A stretch of 64,000 nucleotides of DNA, taken from assembly GCF_011386835.1 (NCBI RefSeq), contig NC_088798.1:7998001-8062000 (forward strand), written 5' to 3'. How positions within the stretch are numbered: the first letter of the stretch is position 1; each line of letters begins with the position of its first letter. The position numbers were made by a program, and so were the translations under genes. This document shows, in pieces, positions 48,545-59,958 of this stretch. A model generated the notes under the pieces. The model saw only the letters and a list, made by a program, of their open reading frames with translations. It did not search any database and was not told the origin of the DNA. The DNA is from Chrysemys picta bellii (lineage: Eukaryota > Chordata > Testudines > Emydidae).

Positions 48545-50795
48545 ATTCTACTCTTTATCCTCTATAGCCCATTTTGTGCCCACGTTTCTCTTAAAATCAA
48601 AGCTGTTTTAAAGTATTATTTAATTCCTTTACTCGGACAGCCTAGAAATTACCAGGACCATTACAATGGGCCTGTGTGAGTGTGTGCTTTATTGATGTGT
48701 ACACTGACCTAATATCAAATTGATTCTGCTGACCATGGAAAAATGCAAATTGGGAATTATATTTGCATGCTACTTTTATTGTGCCCTTGTGTCTTCGTAA
48801 AAAGACAAAGTTTGGGCTAATAAAAATAAAACATTTCTGGAGCTCATATAAGCAAATGTTTATGTTGGCAGGTAACAAATTGGTTTGTCATTTAGGGGAA
48901 CAAAAAGATCATTATAATCATCCTTAGGCAAAATAGGTCGGTGGCTTTTGCTTAGCTTTTAGCTTTCGTTTGCAAATCAATTTAATGTAGCACAGCGTCT
49001 CAAAGACAGGATGACACAGGATTAACACTTTCCTTGTGTTCTCCCCTCCCCGCAGCCCCTGACGCAGAGACCTGGGAGTTGGACTAGCTTGAGTTCAGAG
49101 CAAATTAAATATATTCTAGCTAGAAAAAGAGAAAAGAAGCGTTTAGAACTTTAGATGTATGTTATGTGTGAGAATCCTAATGGGGCACAAACAGAGGAAA
49201 AGACTCCTCCCAAAGCATTCTGAAGGTAGAAGCTGAAAGAGTTAACAGATCTTTGTGCCACTAGGGAAGTGAGGTTTTTTACCCATGAAAGCTTATGCCC
49301 AAATACATTTGTTAGTCTTTAAGGTGCCACCGGAGTCCTTGTTGTTTTTTTAGGGCTCTGAATGTGTAGTGAACATATGATCTCCTTGCCTAGATGCTTC
49401 TTTCTTCCTTTACTTCTTTAGTCTTTTGCAACAATGCCTCTTTCATCCCTTCTGACAACCAATGATCTCCACCAGAATGCGGCAAAGTGAACTTTGGTGA
49501 CAGTTTAACTAGGCAAAGATGATGTGACAGCCTGAATTCTATTTACCAAAATAACTTGACCTATTAAAATCCAGAGCAGTGCACCAGTTCCATCCCCTTT
49601 CCTTGCCACTTCCCCCCCCCCCCCCCGCCCCTTTATTCCAAATGGCAGGGTATTTTGGAGGGGTTCTGTGTGGAGTGGAGGCTATGTAAAATTGTTTCAA
49701 CGTTAATGCTCGACTGAATTTTCAACTTAATAGCCCAGTGAGGGGATATGATTGTAAAGCAAAAGGCCAGAAATATCTCCTGGTAAAAATTTTCTGAAGC
49801 AAGTTCAAAGGACAACACGTAGCTACTTGGAAAATCAGAAATGGCAAAGGATTGTTTAGCAGGTTCTCCTCACCGCCCCTAGCCCCATTTGTTTGTTTTT
49901 AATCTTCATGAAGTCTTGGAAGCAAACAGTTTTCCATCTGGGCTTCATGACACTGTCATGCCTGATACTCCTCTAAGGAAGGGAAATTAAACAGCATGCA
50001 AAAACTGCTTAGTTTATACTTGCATGTCTTTTTTTTTTTTTCAAAGCAGGGCTTTGCATTTAGATTATTCATCAGCATCTGAACTTTGGAATGTAAAATC
50101 CCATGAACAGGAATAGAAAACAGGAATATGAATAGCACATTATTTGACTCAAATGGCCAAGGAGATGGCAACTTGCAATTAAGTTTGCAGACAGTAGCAT
50201 TTAATGTCACCTACCTGCCTCACTATCATATCATAACAGTTTAGCAGACAGGGCCGCAGCCTGCTTTCTTTTTCCCTTTCCTGCTTTGATATTTATAAAG
50301 TCAGGTTGTAGTGCAGATAAACCCCTTCCTCTTCAGAGACCAAGGGAAGGCAGTAAATTATGGGAAGGCTAAGTGGTACATCAAATGTGTCTCCTCAAAG
50401 CCATATATCATCTTGTTAAATTTGATGTATAATCCCAGAACCCCAGAAATCATTCCAAGAATCACAGAAAATGCAGACGTGTCCTTCAAGTGATATAGTA
50501 CAAGTAAAGTCAAGTCTACCTATAGAAAAATATTCTAGCCATGTTTTGCTAAAAGTCTCTACTTCACCTGGGACCCGCTAGACATGGCTCCCTAAAGCAC
50601 GGCACAATGGGCATTCACCTTTTCTGCTTGGACACATTGATATGACAGATGTACATCTTTTTTTGTTGTTGCAACATTAAACCACAAAATGAACAAAAAA
50701 CACTTCTCCTATTTAAAAAAAAAAAAAAATCACCCAGTGTTCTACTGCCCCGTCAGCGCAGATGCACTGCTCCTGTTACCACCAATAATAGCTCT
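48545..50795. other. Intronic sequence with minor fragments
   Basis: Contains a Penelope-like terminal fragment at 49237-49350 (TTAGTCTTTAAGGTGCCACC), a poly-C tract at 49612-49626, and a T run near 50028. The remainder shows nothing recognised. Confidence 0.45.
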
Positions 50796-50799
50796 TTCC

Positions 50800-51370
50800 A
50801 TGAGAAGATCCCAAAGTGCTTTAATGGGACAGAGACCGTTTCTTTGTTCTGTGTTTGTAAAGTGCCTATCACAATGGGGTCTTAGTCTATAACTGGGGCT
50901 TCTAGGTGCTACAACAGGGGTGGGCAAACTACGGCCCGCGGGCCAGATCCAGCCCGTGAGCCGTTTTAAGCCGGCCCCTGAGCCGCACCACGCTCTGGAA
51001 CTCGGCCCCGCTCTGGCACTCCAGCCAGGGCGCTGGGTCGATCGGCCCCGCTCCAGGGGATGCTGGGTCGGGAGCCACACCCCTGAGCCTCTCCCCACGC
51101 CCCAACCCCCTGCCCCAGCCCTGATTCCCCTCCCGCTCTCCAAATACCTTGATCCCAGCCCGGAGCACCTTCCTGCACCCCAAACCTCTCATCCCCACCC
51201 CAGAGTCTGCACCCCCAGCCAGAACCTGAACCCCTTCTCACATCCCAACCCCATTTTTATGAGAATTCATGGCCCTCCATACAATTTCTATTCCCCAATG
51301 TGGCCCTCAGGCCAAAAAGTTTGCCCACCCCATGCTACAATAATAGATTAATAATAATTATGATGATGAA
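50800..51370 (+). repeat. L3-type LINE 3' end, split by a hAT element
   Basis: The left part, to 50914, ends with GGGACAGAGACCGTTTC, TTTGTTCTGTGTTTGTAAAG, GGTCTTAGTCTATAACTGGG and TTCTAGGTGCTACAA, matching the sense L3 3' end at 60058. The right part resumes at 51341 with AATAATTATGATGATG, the expected tail. A hAT element lies between the two parts. Confidence 0.75.
50915..51332. mobile_element. GC-rich hAT-like element with 8-bp target duplication
   Basis: 418 bp. Left CAGGGGTGGGCAAACTACGG; right, reverse-complemented, TGGGGTGGGCAAACTTTTT. TGCTACAA flanks both sides perfectly (50907-50914 and 51333-51340). The interior contains a GGCCCCGCTC-rich half and a CCCC-rich module (51098-51245) that is also present twice in the element at 23628. 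The long open frames over it are shadows of GC-rich DNA. Confidence 0.88.
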
Positions 51371-51540
51371 CTAAGCCTCATAACCCTACAGTGAGGCAGT
51401 TGTAATATTAGCTCCATTTTTCAGATGGGGAAATTGAGGAACAACAGTTACATGCCCCAGGTCTCTCAGAAAGTCTGTGACAGTTTCAGAAATGGAACTC
51501 AGACAGCTCAAGTCCCTGCCTTGTCCCTTATAGCCACATG
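51370..51540 (-). repeat. MIR-like SINE, antisense
   Basis: CATTTTTCAGATGGGGAAATT, then CAGTTACATGCCCCAGGTC and CAAGTCCCTGCCTTGTCCC follow the reversed MIR/CORE-SINE body. Diverged, no frame. Confidence 0.5.
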
Positions 51541-51904
51541 GCCCTCCTTCCCTTTTGCACGTACAGTTGCTGCCCCTGTAACATCCCAATGTCCCTTAAT
51601 ACAAAGGTCATCCAGGCTAAAATATACATGCAAGAAATTCCCATTTGTGGCTAGTCACAGTTCCCTGCCCTTGATTTCATTGGTCTCTTTTATGTGGTTT
51701 TTAAAATGGGGACTGAGAGTGGATGTCTGGTAACCAAGTGCTGCAAGGCCGCATGGCATCAGCTCTCCCAACTGTTGGAGGCTAAAGCCAAGTTTGGCTG
51801 CTCCATGTGTTGTTTCATTGAAAAATGAGAGTTATTTACTGAAGAAAGAAAAGTTACGTTCTAGTGAGCATAGGGTGTATTGCCAGCCAGAAACAGTCAG
51901 GGCA

Positions 51905-52030
51905 GTCTAGTGGTTGGAGGAGGTGTAAGGCAATCAGGACTTCTGTTATTTCCAGTTCTGCCACTGATTTGCTGTATGACTACAATGCTCGAATTTTCCC
52001 ATGCATTAAATGGGGATAATCATACCACCT
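51905..52030 (+). repeat. MIR-like SINE, sense
   Basis: TAGTGGTTGGAGGAGGTG, then AGTTCTGCCACTGATTTGC, TGACTACAATGCTCG and TTAAATGGGGATAATC: MIR-type order with a tRNA-like head. Diverged. Confidence 0.55.
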
Positions 52031-53202
52031 CAAAAGAGAAACCAAAGCCTAATGAATTACTACTCAAAAGCCTGCTTCTAAGGCCTCTTTGTGCCATTCC
52101 AGGGGTACAAAAGATGCTTCAATCTGCCTTAAGACAGCAGCTGGGGATTCCCTTGACAAGGGAGCTGCACTTAGCCCCACTGGTGTAAGGAATATTTTAA
52201 AGATGGCAGGGAGTATGCCATGTGTAGAAGAGGGTTAAGCCAGAGCAATGTGGTCCTGCAATCCTGGAAGCTGGATCCACGGACAATCCTGGCTGATTAA
52301 CCACTGGCATATTAGAGCGACCCTGAGGCTGCTCTACCATGTGCCAGAGGTCAGTTTGTCCCTTCGTAGCCCCCAGGATCTGCGAGGAGGAAAAGTGGTT
52401 GAAATCCACATAAAACCCCAGACCCAACCAGATAAGCCAACTGCAGGGATCTATTCCAGAAGAGACCATGGCAGTGCAAAATAGTCATCATTACATTGTG
52501 ATCAATAAGATAGCTGAAATTGCTTTCTGTATTCCTACCTTTCAGACACTGATTTGGAATGACATGAACTTCTGTGAAGCACGCACTTAATGAAATACTG
52601 AGTGTGGGAACACAGACCTATAAAAGGAGAATGAATAACTGCACACCTGCCAGATTAGCACCTGCATGTTAATGCATGGGGCACATGTGGTATTCTAATT
52701 ATTTTTGCCTTTTATTGGATCCTCCTTGTGAGGAATGAGTGGTATGGACAGGGTTAAGCAGAACAAAACCTTCACTGAACAGGACTCCAGGAGAAAGCAG
52801 TGATCCCTCAGCACGAAAGCGACAGGTGTGCTGCAAAAGAGCTCCGCTTCCCTTGAACTATGACTGCATAGTCTCTACTGGCCAAGTGAGTGGACAATAA
52901 AAAACAACCTGCTGAAATTAGATTCATGTAAGGCAGCGTTTCTCAAAACGTGAAGCTGACTTTCTTTGGGGAAGCTCTGACCTCTTCTTCCAGAAGAGGC
53001 TCAAGCCAGCACGAAGAAAAAAGGCAAAAGAAAAAGATTATTCTCTTTTGTGCTTAGGATTTACCCAAACCAGAATTTGGTATTAAATGTTCAGCACTGA
53101 ATACTAAATGCTCAGTGGATGGTCCCTCATTAGCTGAGTCCAATGATGAAATGACTCAAGAAAGAAAAATAGCAGACCGTCCTCAGCTAGGACTAATAAT
53201 AA

Positions 53203-53390
53203 TAATGGAGATATCCTATCTCCTGGGACTAGAAGGGACGTTGAAAGGTCATCAAATCCAGCTCCCTGCTTTCACTAGCAAGACCAAGTACTGATTTTGC
53301 CTCAAATCCCTAAGTGGCCCCCTCAAGGATTGAGCTCACAACCCTGGTTTTAGCAGGCCAAAGCTCAAACCACTGAGCTATCCACTTCTT
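53203..53390 (-). mobile_element. tRNA-derived SINE with CR1-like tail, copy 3
   Basis: The reverse complement shows box A- and box B-like motifs near 53385-53335 and the same GATAGGATATCTCC-type end as the copy at 9888 (here GGAGATATCCTATC at 53209). AATAAT repeats precede it. Inserted antisense. Confidence 0.85.
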
Positions 53391-53519
53391 ATGCACCAGC
53401 CCCACCACTAATCCAGAGGTATGTTTGCTCTCTTTAGTCAGACATGGTGTCTGCTCTCTGAGGATAGCTGCCAGAATTCCATCATGTGACTTTATCCCAA
53501 CATGCTACACTGCTGAAAT

Positions 53520-53620
53520 GCCCATTTCTCCACTTTTACACCAGTGTCATTTCATTGATTTCAATAGTGTTACATCTGATTTACACCAGTGTAACATACA
53601 GGAGAATGAGGATCAAATCT
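53520..53620. repeat. Palindromic TTACACCAGTGTAA-type repeat
   Basis: TTTTACACCAGTGTCATTTC and GATTTACACCAGTGTAACAT frame a TTGATTTCAATAG centre. Same family as 4733-4840, more diverged. Confidence 0.45.
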
Positions 53621-53713
53621 CCATTTTATTATGTACGGCAGATTATAACTGGATTTTTATAGACGCCCCATCCCAAGGTTGGCAGAGACGAGGTTTGCTT
53701 TCTCCTGCTACAG

Positions 53714-54008
53714 CAGTGGTCCCCAAACTTTTTACCTTGTGCCCCCCGCCCCGTCCACACCTTCCCACCCCCACCTCCCAGAGCCAGGAGTGGGGCCATG
53801 GCTCTGGGAGGGGGGGACATGAACAGATGTAAGGGGGCTGAGGGCCTGTAGCCAAGGCCTCGAGTGCGGTGCCAGCAGCAGAACTGGATGGCACTCCCTC
53901 CCCACCCCCGTGGGGGCTGACCCGGGCCCCAGCCATGCCCCCTCTTAGTGTTCCTCGGCAAGTCAGCATCCCCTTAGAGGGGCGTGCCCCACAGATTGGG
54001 GACCTCTG
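53714..54008. mobile_element. hAT-like non-autonomous element (CAGTGGTCCCC termini)
   Basis: 295 bp. Left CAGTGGTCCCCAAACTTTTT; right, reverse-complemented, CAGAGGTCCCCAATCTGTGG. Flanking 8-mers TGCTACAG and CTCTTCAG agree at only 5 of 8 positions, so the target duplication is uncertain. The interior is C-rich and has no transposase. Long frames covering it (53629-54233) are artefacts. Confidence 0.7.
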
Positions 54009-54510
54009 CTCTTCAGTTACCGGCACAGAATATAACGCTGGGCCAGCTGTGGGAAATGAATGAAGTCCCCCCCAGCACATTGTCAGTGGGATGTGGGGTG
54101 CAGGTTGGAGAGGACTGTCACGTGTGGAGTGTCTTAAACTGGTGTAATTTACACCTTCGTCCATCCCCCCTCCCTCAGTGAGTAAATTACACTCACCACC
54201 AAGGGGTGCACTGGGTCTGGCAGTGAGCGTCATGGAGACTCTTTAGGGAGAGGGGCAGAGCTGAAACGAGAACCAGGGGGAGGGTTTCCCTTCCTGTCTG
54301 GCACTGGGCTGAAGTGAGCCAGGCCTTCTATCTTTACTCCAGACTCTGGCTGAGGGAAGCCCTGTTATATTTGTTTGTCCATTAAAGCCACAAATGAAAT
54401 GCCTGCCCCTTAAAGGGGCAGGGAGTCTTGTTTGCCCCTTGAAGATACAAAGAGAAATATAACAAGGCTTCCCACATCAAATGTTCTTTTCACTAACTTT
54501 TACAGCAAGT

Positions 54511-54695
54511 CATAGAATATCAGGGTTGGAAGGGACCTCAGGAGGTCATCTAGTCCAACCCCCTGCCCAAAGCAGGACTAATCCCCAGACAGATTTTTAC
54601 CCCAGTTCCTTAAATGGCCCCCTCAAGGATTGAGCTCATAACCCTGGGTTTAGCAGGCCAATGCTCAAACCACTGAGCTATCCCCCCTTCCCCCA
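54511..54695 (-). mobile_element. tRNA-derived SINE with CR1-like tail, copy 4
   Basis: Antisense. The plus strand begins with CATAGAATATCAGGGTTGGA and GGGACCTCAGGAGGTCATC, the reversed CR1-like tail, and ends GAGCTATCCCCCCTT (reverse of the SINE head). Matches the subfamily of 38086. The tail gives AATC-like ends expected for CR1-mobilised SINEs. Confidence 0.9.
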
Positions 54696-54699
54696 AAAG

Positions 54700-56430
54700 G
54701 TGTTTAAACTCCCTCAAGGTGTACAGGAGCTTTTCCTACTCTGACAGGGCTGTCTTATGGGATAATATACCGTTTTCCTCACAATGGGCTAACAAAGGCT
54801 CCTCGTACGGACGTGATTCCTCCTTACGATGGTTGTGAGCAGCACATTAACTCTGTGTGCATGCCAGTGTCTGCAAATTCTATCTCACTGTCCTTTCTGT
54901 GCCATAATTAGTTAGCTATATCTTTCAGAGGGGCATTTAGTCTGAACAGCATACTGTATATCTAAACCCATTCATGTTTATATTACACACACCCCTTAAA
55001 AGTTGTGTGAGGATCATAAAACCTGCCTTGCCAGCAAGCTGTATTTAAAATAGATATAATCTCCCACAAACCTACGGAGAGATTTTAATTAAAGTCAAAG
55101 GACCCTTTAACACAGAGAACGAGAAAAAAAATCTAGCAGAGCAAGAATTCATTTTCAAAACGCTCCATTTTGAAGCCAAGTAGATTGCTCTCAGCCATCA
55201 CGTATCTAAAGGATGGGGCGTGTCAAAGATGGGAAATCTGAGAGATGCTGTGAAACCCCAAAGGACAGGAAGGGTGTCTGAGAACCAGACACCACAATTT
55301 CTGGAGCAGAAATATTTTGCTGCATACGTCATATTTGTGCCTGTCCCAAGTTATCCAGGGAAACCTCTGTATTCCCTTTCATAAAAGCATTGACATTAGA
55401 GCCAGCAGAGACCTTTTAGCTCACCTAGTCCATCCTCCTCAGACCAGTGCCCAGTTTCCTTGGAAAACTGTTCCAAGTCTCATCTTGAGGATATTTTCCC
55501 TGCTATCCAGAGAAAATGTTCCTTGGTTCAATTCCATCCCATTACTCCTTTTAATATCTTGTTGGGACTCATACCCTCTTCTTCTTCCTTGATGTTTACA
55601 CCCTTAAATACTTCTAATCTGTCACCTCTTGCTCAGGGAAGTAAGTATTTTCTTTGCATTCAGCCTTTACCACACAGACTAACACACCCCAGCATTACAG
55701 TTCCTACGTCTTTATGAACTGTCCTACACCCCAGTTTTGTCACAATCTCTTGGAGAAACCCCTTCAATGTGCCAGACCCCCCAAGAGTTCTCGATCTTTC
55801 TTTAGGGAAGTCCACGCAGCCTCACCGTCTTCTGAGTCTGAACCTCTGGGGCTTCAGGACTCCTCCTTCACACACAAGCTCTCCTCAGCAAGTCCAGCTG
55901 AGACAGACTCCTGGTTAGAGACTTGTACACCCATCAGGGACTAATGCACCTCACCCAGGATGTGCAGGGACACTCAAACTGCATTCTGAAATCAGTCAAC
56001 TGGAACACAGCATTGGAAGTCCTTAGGTTAGCCCAGAGAAATTGAAGTTAAAGCATAGGCCAGTCTGCTCAGCCCACAGCAGTTCACCAGCCAAGCTGTA
56101 GTGCATTCCATTTTCAGGCCCTGAGCCTCCTTGTCTTCCTTTCTAAATCAGTTCCCAGATGAGAGAGTTCAGGCTCCTTCCAGAAGCCAACTCTTAGTCC
56201 CGCACCTCCCGCCTTCCAGTCCTTTGTTCTCAAGCGAGGTTTTTTTACTCCGTTTCCCTGCCGAGAGGTGGGGAAATCCTTCTCTCCCTGGGTCATTGGT
56301 TACTAGGTGTCACTGTTCTGGTGACTGGGGCTTTTCCATTGTCTTCTCTTTTGATGTGAGTTGGCCTCAGCCTGTCCTTTTTAATGAACTGCTCAGGCCA
56401 CTAGGCAACACCCCAACTCCCCACAATCTC
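54700..56430. other. Intronic sequence, nothing recognised
   Basis: No exon or transposon end supported. A 112-codon plus-strand frame (56131-56469) and others have no motifs. Confidence 0.4.
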
Positions 56431-56433
56431 TTA

Positions 56434-56738
56434 GGCCTGGTCTACACTGGGGCGGGGGGGTCGATCTAAGATAAGCAACTTCAGCTACGAGAATAGAGTA
56501 GCTGAATTCAATGTATCTTAGATCGAATTAAAATCACTTACTTCGCGTCCTCGTGGCACGGGATCGACGGCCGCGGCTCCCCCGTCGACTTTGCTTCTGC
56601 CTCTCGCACTGCTAGAGTTCAGCAGTCGACGGAAGAGCGATCAGGGATCAATTTATCGTGTCTACACTACACACGATAAATCGATCCCCGATAGATCGAT
56701 CACTACCCGCCAATCCGGCGGGTAGTGTAGACATACCA
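56434..56738. mobile_element. PIF/Harbinger-like MITE, copy 3, most complete
   Basis: Left end GGCCTGGTCTACACTGGGG; right end, reverse-complemented, GGTATGTCTACACTACCCG. TTA flanks at 56431-56433 and, after one extra base, at 56739-56741, consistent with a TWA target. The interior carries two nested palindromes: ATCGATCC/GGATCGAT around 56640-56700 and TACCCGCC/GGCGGGTA near 56705-56725. Non-coding. Confidence 0.78.
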
Positions 56739-56749
56739 TTAGCCCGCCC

Positions 56750-58320
56750 TGATAGCAAACTTAGTCCTTCCCCCTGCACTGGGTAGATATGCAAAGCAGA
56801 GGGGAAAGTGAGGTACACACAGGATTAATAAAAAAAACACAAACAATTCCCATTCATTACATGAACCTTAAAAGGCTCAATGCTTGGGCCAGATCTAGCA
56901 TCCCTTTCTTCTCATACCATACACATTCCATTCTCTTAGCCATGACATTATAGTCTCTAGCCTTTTCCACAGCATGGGAAAGAAATTATTTTGCTTGAGA
57001 TCTGTCTCGGACAAGAAGTGCCACAGTGCTCAGTTTCACCCATGCATAATATCTGCTGCTGGAGCAAGTTCTTGTCATCTCTGCAATAGGTTTTCATCTT
57101 GTAACAGGTCACTGATGCAGGATGATGATGGGCCAGTTGGTTCTTTATATGGTTCAGCATCCTTAGCAATTTCCTAGGACTCTAAATTAGTATTTAATTG
57201 GCTATATTGCTTCTAGATGGCACCTAACCACAAATCTCCCAGTAGAGAACACAAGTGAAAGCAATCACCCATAATAAGTCATGTGCTGGTGCTGAATGCC
57301 CAGGTGCATCAGATTCTTCAACCACCAGAACTGCGGTTACCCAATATTAACCACATGTCTTGACACTCATTATTCCTTTTACAGAGCTCGGTGAGTTATG
57401 TTTTTGTGCCAACTGGCCAACACCAACCTGCATGGCTATACCAGATATATGCAAAGCTGGAAACCTCATTGGTCAATAAGATCCCATGTAAATCTCAGAG
57501 CAGGAACATGAGACCGTAACTCCTAGTTTCCAACAGAACCACTGTAGAAGTGACTTAAAGCATGAATACGTATATTTATTAGTGAACATAAATTGAATTA
57601 TGCTTTGCCTTTTCCAAAAAAAAAAACAATAAAACCAAGGTCTCTTCAGGGAAAGAGGGCTAGAAAGGTTAAACAAATGATGAAAGTCAAAGTCAATCCA
57701 TTCTAATCAAACTTGATAAATATGTAAATTACAGCAACTAAACAGTTGGCTTTGACAAATGACTCCTGTGTAATGGATTTTTCCTAGAAGTAAGGCTACA
57801 GTTCAACTGTTTCACTGTTTTCTTAAAAGCCTTACATTTCACATTAATATAAAGTGAGTCAGTGTTCACACTGGGGATTAGTACAAGCAACTGTAGACAG
57901 CAGGTAACTTCCTAGGAGGGTGCCATGATCTGATTTGGTGGCATTGCTTCCATCAGTATTGCCACAGTGCCTGGTGGTGTTTTATTAAATGGCTTGGCCT
58001 TAAGGAGCTGTCTGATGCCAAGAGACCTATAAAACCTAGACCTCGCCACTATGGTTTTATCTCTGGTCTTTTAAAGGTGATACTGAAGCAGCACATACAA
58101 TTCAAAGTGGCAGCAGCATGCGCTATAGAGAATCTGTGGTGTCACAATAATTATAGAAATTAAAATAATGTGTAAGAAAAGTTTCAAACTTTCATACCTG
58201 CCCCCACCATCTTATCTTTGATACCTATTAAACTCTCTACATTTTTATATTAACTCCATCACCATCTAGGTACCTCCCTCCTGTCTCTGCAAACATCCCA
58301 TTTCCATTGCTTCAGCTGTA
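56750..58320. other. Intronic sequence, nothing recognised
   Basis: AT-rich, no transposon ends or exons supported. Short frames near 56957-57177 have no motifs. Confidence 0.4.
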
Positions 58321-58363
58321 TATTGTCTGTTTAGATTGCAAGCTCCCCAGCACAGTGTCCTGC

Positions 58364-59512
58364 TGCGACGTTGCACTCCATATGCTTTATGAATGTGAAC
58401 ATGATGTAACTGGAATATGCTTTATGCAAAAGGTCTCTTGCAAGGTATCATAACAAAGATTATAAACTACTGAATAGATTGATCCTATTCGTATGCATGT
58501 ATCATTCTTGTATCTGAAACTAGAAATATGAAGTATAACTCTGAGTCCTGTTGTAATTATTCAAAGTGTGGGCCATTAATGGTGGTTTAGAATCTTGATG
58601 GCTCCCATTGATTAGGACAATTGACTGAAATGGCTCTGTTTACCTGCAAGCCTGCCTGTGTACATGTAGCCCAGCCCATGGGTAATGAAAAATGAGGTCT
58701 TACAGTGACATGTGACCATGTCACCTGATACTGGAATCCATCTTAAATCTGGTGCTTTTCAATTTAGAAGGAGGGGTGGGGACCCAGAGAGACAAAGGAT
58801 TCCCACCTTATGCCAAAGCTATAAAAGGGGGTGGAGCAGGACAAAGAGGGTCCCAGTCATGAGAAGGCTCCTGCTTTTCACCTAAGATGCCTGCTGGAAC
58901 TAACAAGGACTGTACTAGGGGAAAAGACTGGGTCCAGACTAGGAAGGAGTCTAGTCTGTGAAAAAAGCTTATTGGAACATCTCCAAGGGTGAGATTTACC
59001 TGTAATCAGTTTCGTAATGTATTAGGCCTAGACTTGCGTGTTTTGTTTTATTTTGGTAACTTACTTTGTTCTGTCTATTACTTGGAACCTCTTAAATCCT
59101 ACTTTTTATACTTAATAACATCACTTTTATTTATAGATAAACCCAGAGTAAGTGATTAATACCTGGGGAAGCAAACAGCTGTGCATATTTCTCTATCAGT
59201 GTTATAGAGGGTGGACAATTTATGAGTTTATCCTGTATAAGCTTTATACAGACTAAAATGGATTTATTTGGGGTTTGGATCCCATTGGGAGCTGGATGTC
59301 TGGGTGCTGGAGATAAGTGACCTGCTGAGCAGTTTTTGGTTAAAGTCTGCAGCTTTGGGGGTGTGGACCAGACCTGGGTCTGTGTTGCAGCAGGCTAGTG
59401 TGTCTGGCTCAACAAGGCAGGGTTCTGGAGTCCCAAGCTGGCAGGGAAAATGGGCTCAGAGGTAACCTCAGCACATCAGGTGACATCAGTCTCTGTGACC
59501 GAACCCGTCACA
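58364..59512 (+). mobile_element. Solo LTR-like element with 5-bp target duplication and TATA box
   Basis: TGCGACGTTGC at the left and CCCGTCACA at the right, with CCTGC flanking both sides (58359-58363 and 59513-59517). TATAAAAG at 58820-58827 is followed by a GGGTGGAGCAGG sequence and, within 150 bp, an AAGACTGGGTCC-type leader, the layout of an LTR promoter. At 1149 bp it carries no coding frame, so it is a solo LTR. It resembles turtle retrovirus-like LTRs from memory. Confidence 0.75.
58820..58827 (+). promoter_or_regulatory. TATA box of the LTR
   Basis: TATAAAAG in the middle of the LTR, strand as the LTR. No other upstream element is identified. Confidence 0.55.
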
Positions 59513-59552
59513 CCTGCCCTCATACTTGTACAGACAGCCTAGCACACTTGGC

Positions 59553-59579
<27 letters not shown>
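59553..59579. repeat. (AT)n microsatellite
   Basis: About 13 AT units. Confidence 0.95.
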
Positions 59580-59586
<7 letters not shown>

Positions 59587-59958
59587 ATTATCAGCAAAGG
59601 GGAATCCCATTATCCCATTTACAGTATGTTGCATTACAGCCACTACGACAGGAATCCTCAACCTCCTTACATTCATCTTCAGATTAGTCTCTTCTTCAGC
59701 TAAGCGCCTTACGCAGGCCTCCTCTTCCAGGTACTCCACACCATCATAACACTGCCCTACTCACAGCAATTTAGTCCAGAACCTCAAACCACAGCATCAA
59801 CAGGACTTGAAGTAAAATGTGTGAGCTTTTCAACTGTAGATGCCGGGATCACCATAGAAATGCCTAAACCTAAAGAAATAAAACATGATTCTATATGCTC
59901 CTTCGCCATGAGGCCTAAAGAAGAACTTGACAATGGAGAGGCTGCTGGTGTGCTGATA

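Larger units (their letters stand above)
58325..59550 (+). repeat. L3-type LINE end, split by an LTR
   Basis: TTAGATTGCAAGCTCCCCAG at left, then after the inserted LTR, ACTTGTACAGACAGCCTAGC at 59525. These are halves of the same L3 3' end as at 60058, now separated by the insertion at 58364-59512. Confidence 0.6.

Noticed and set aside
53643..54233. 196-codon minus-strand open frame
   Set aside because: Covers a C-rich hAT-like element and adjacent DNA; no motifs or splice support.
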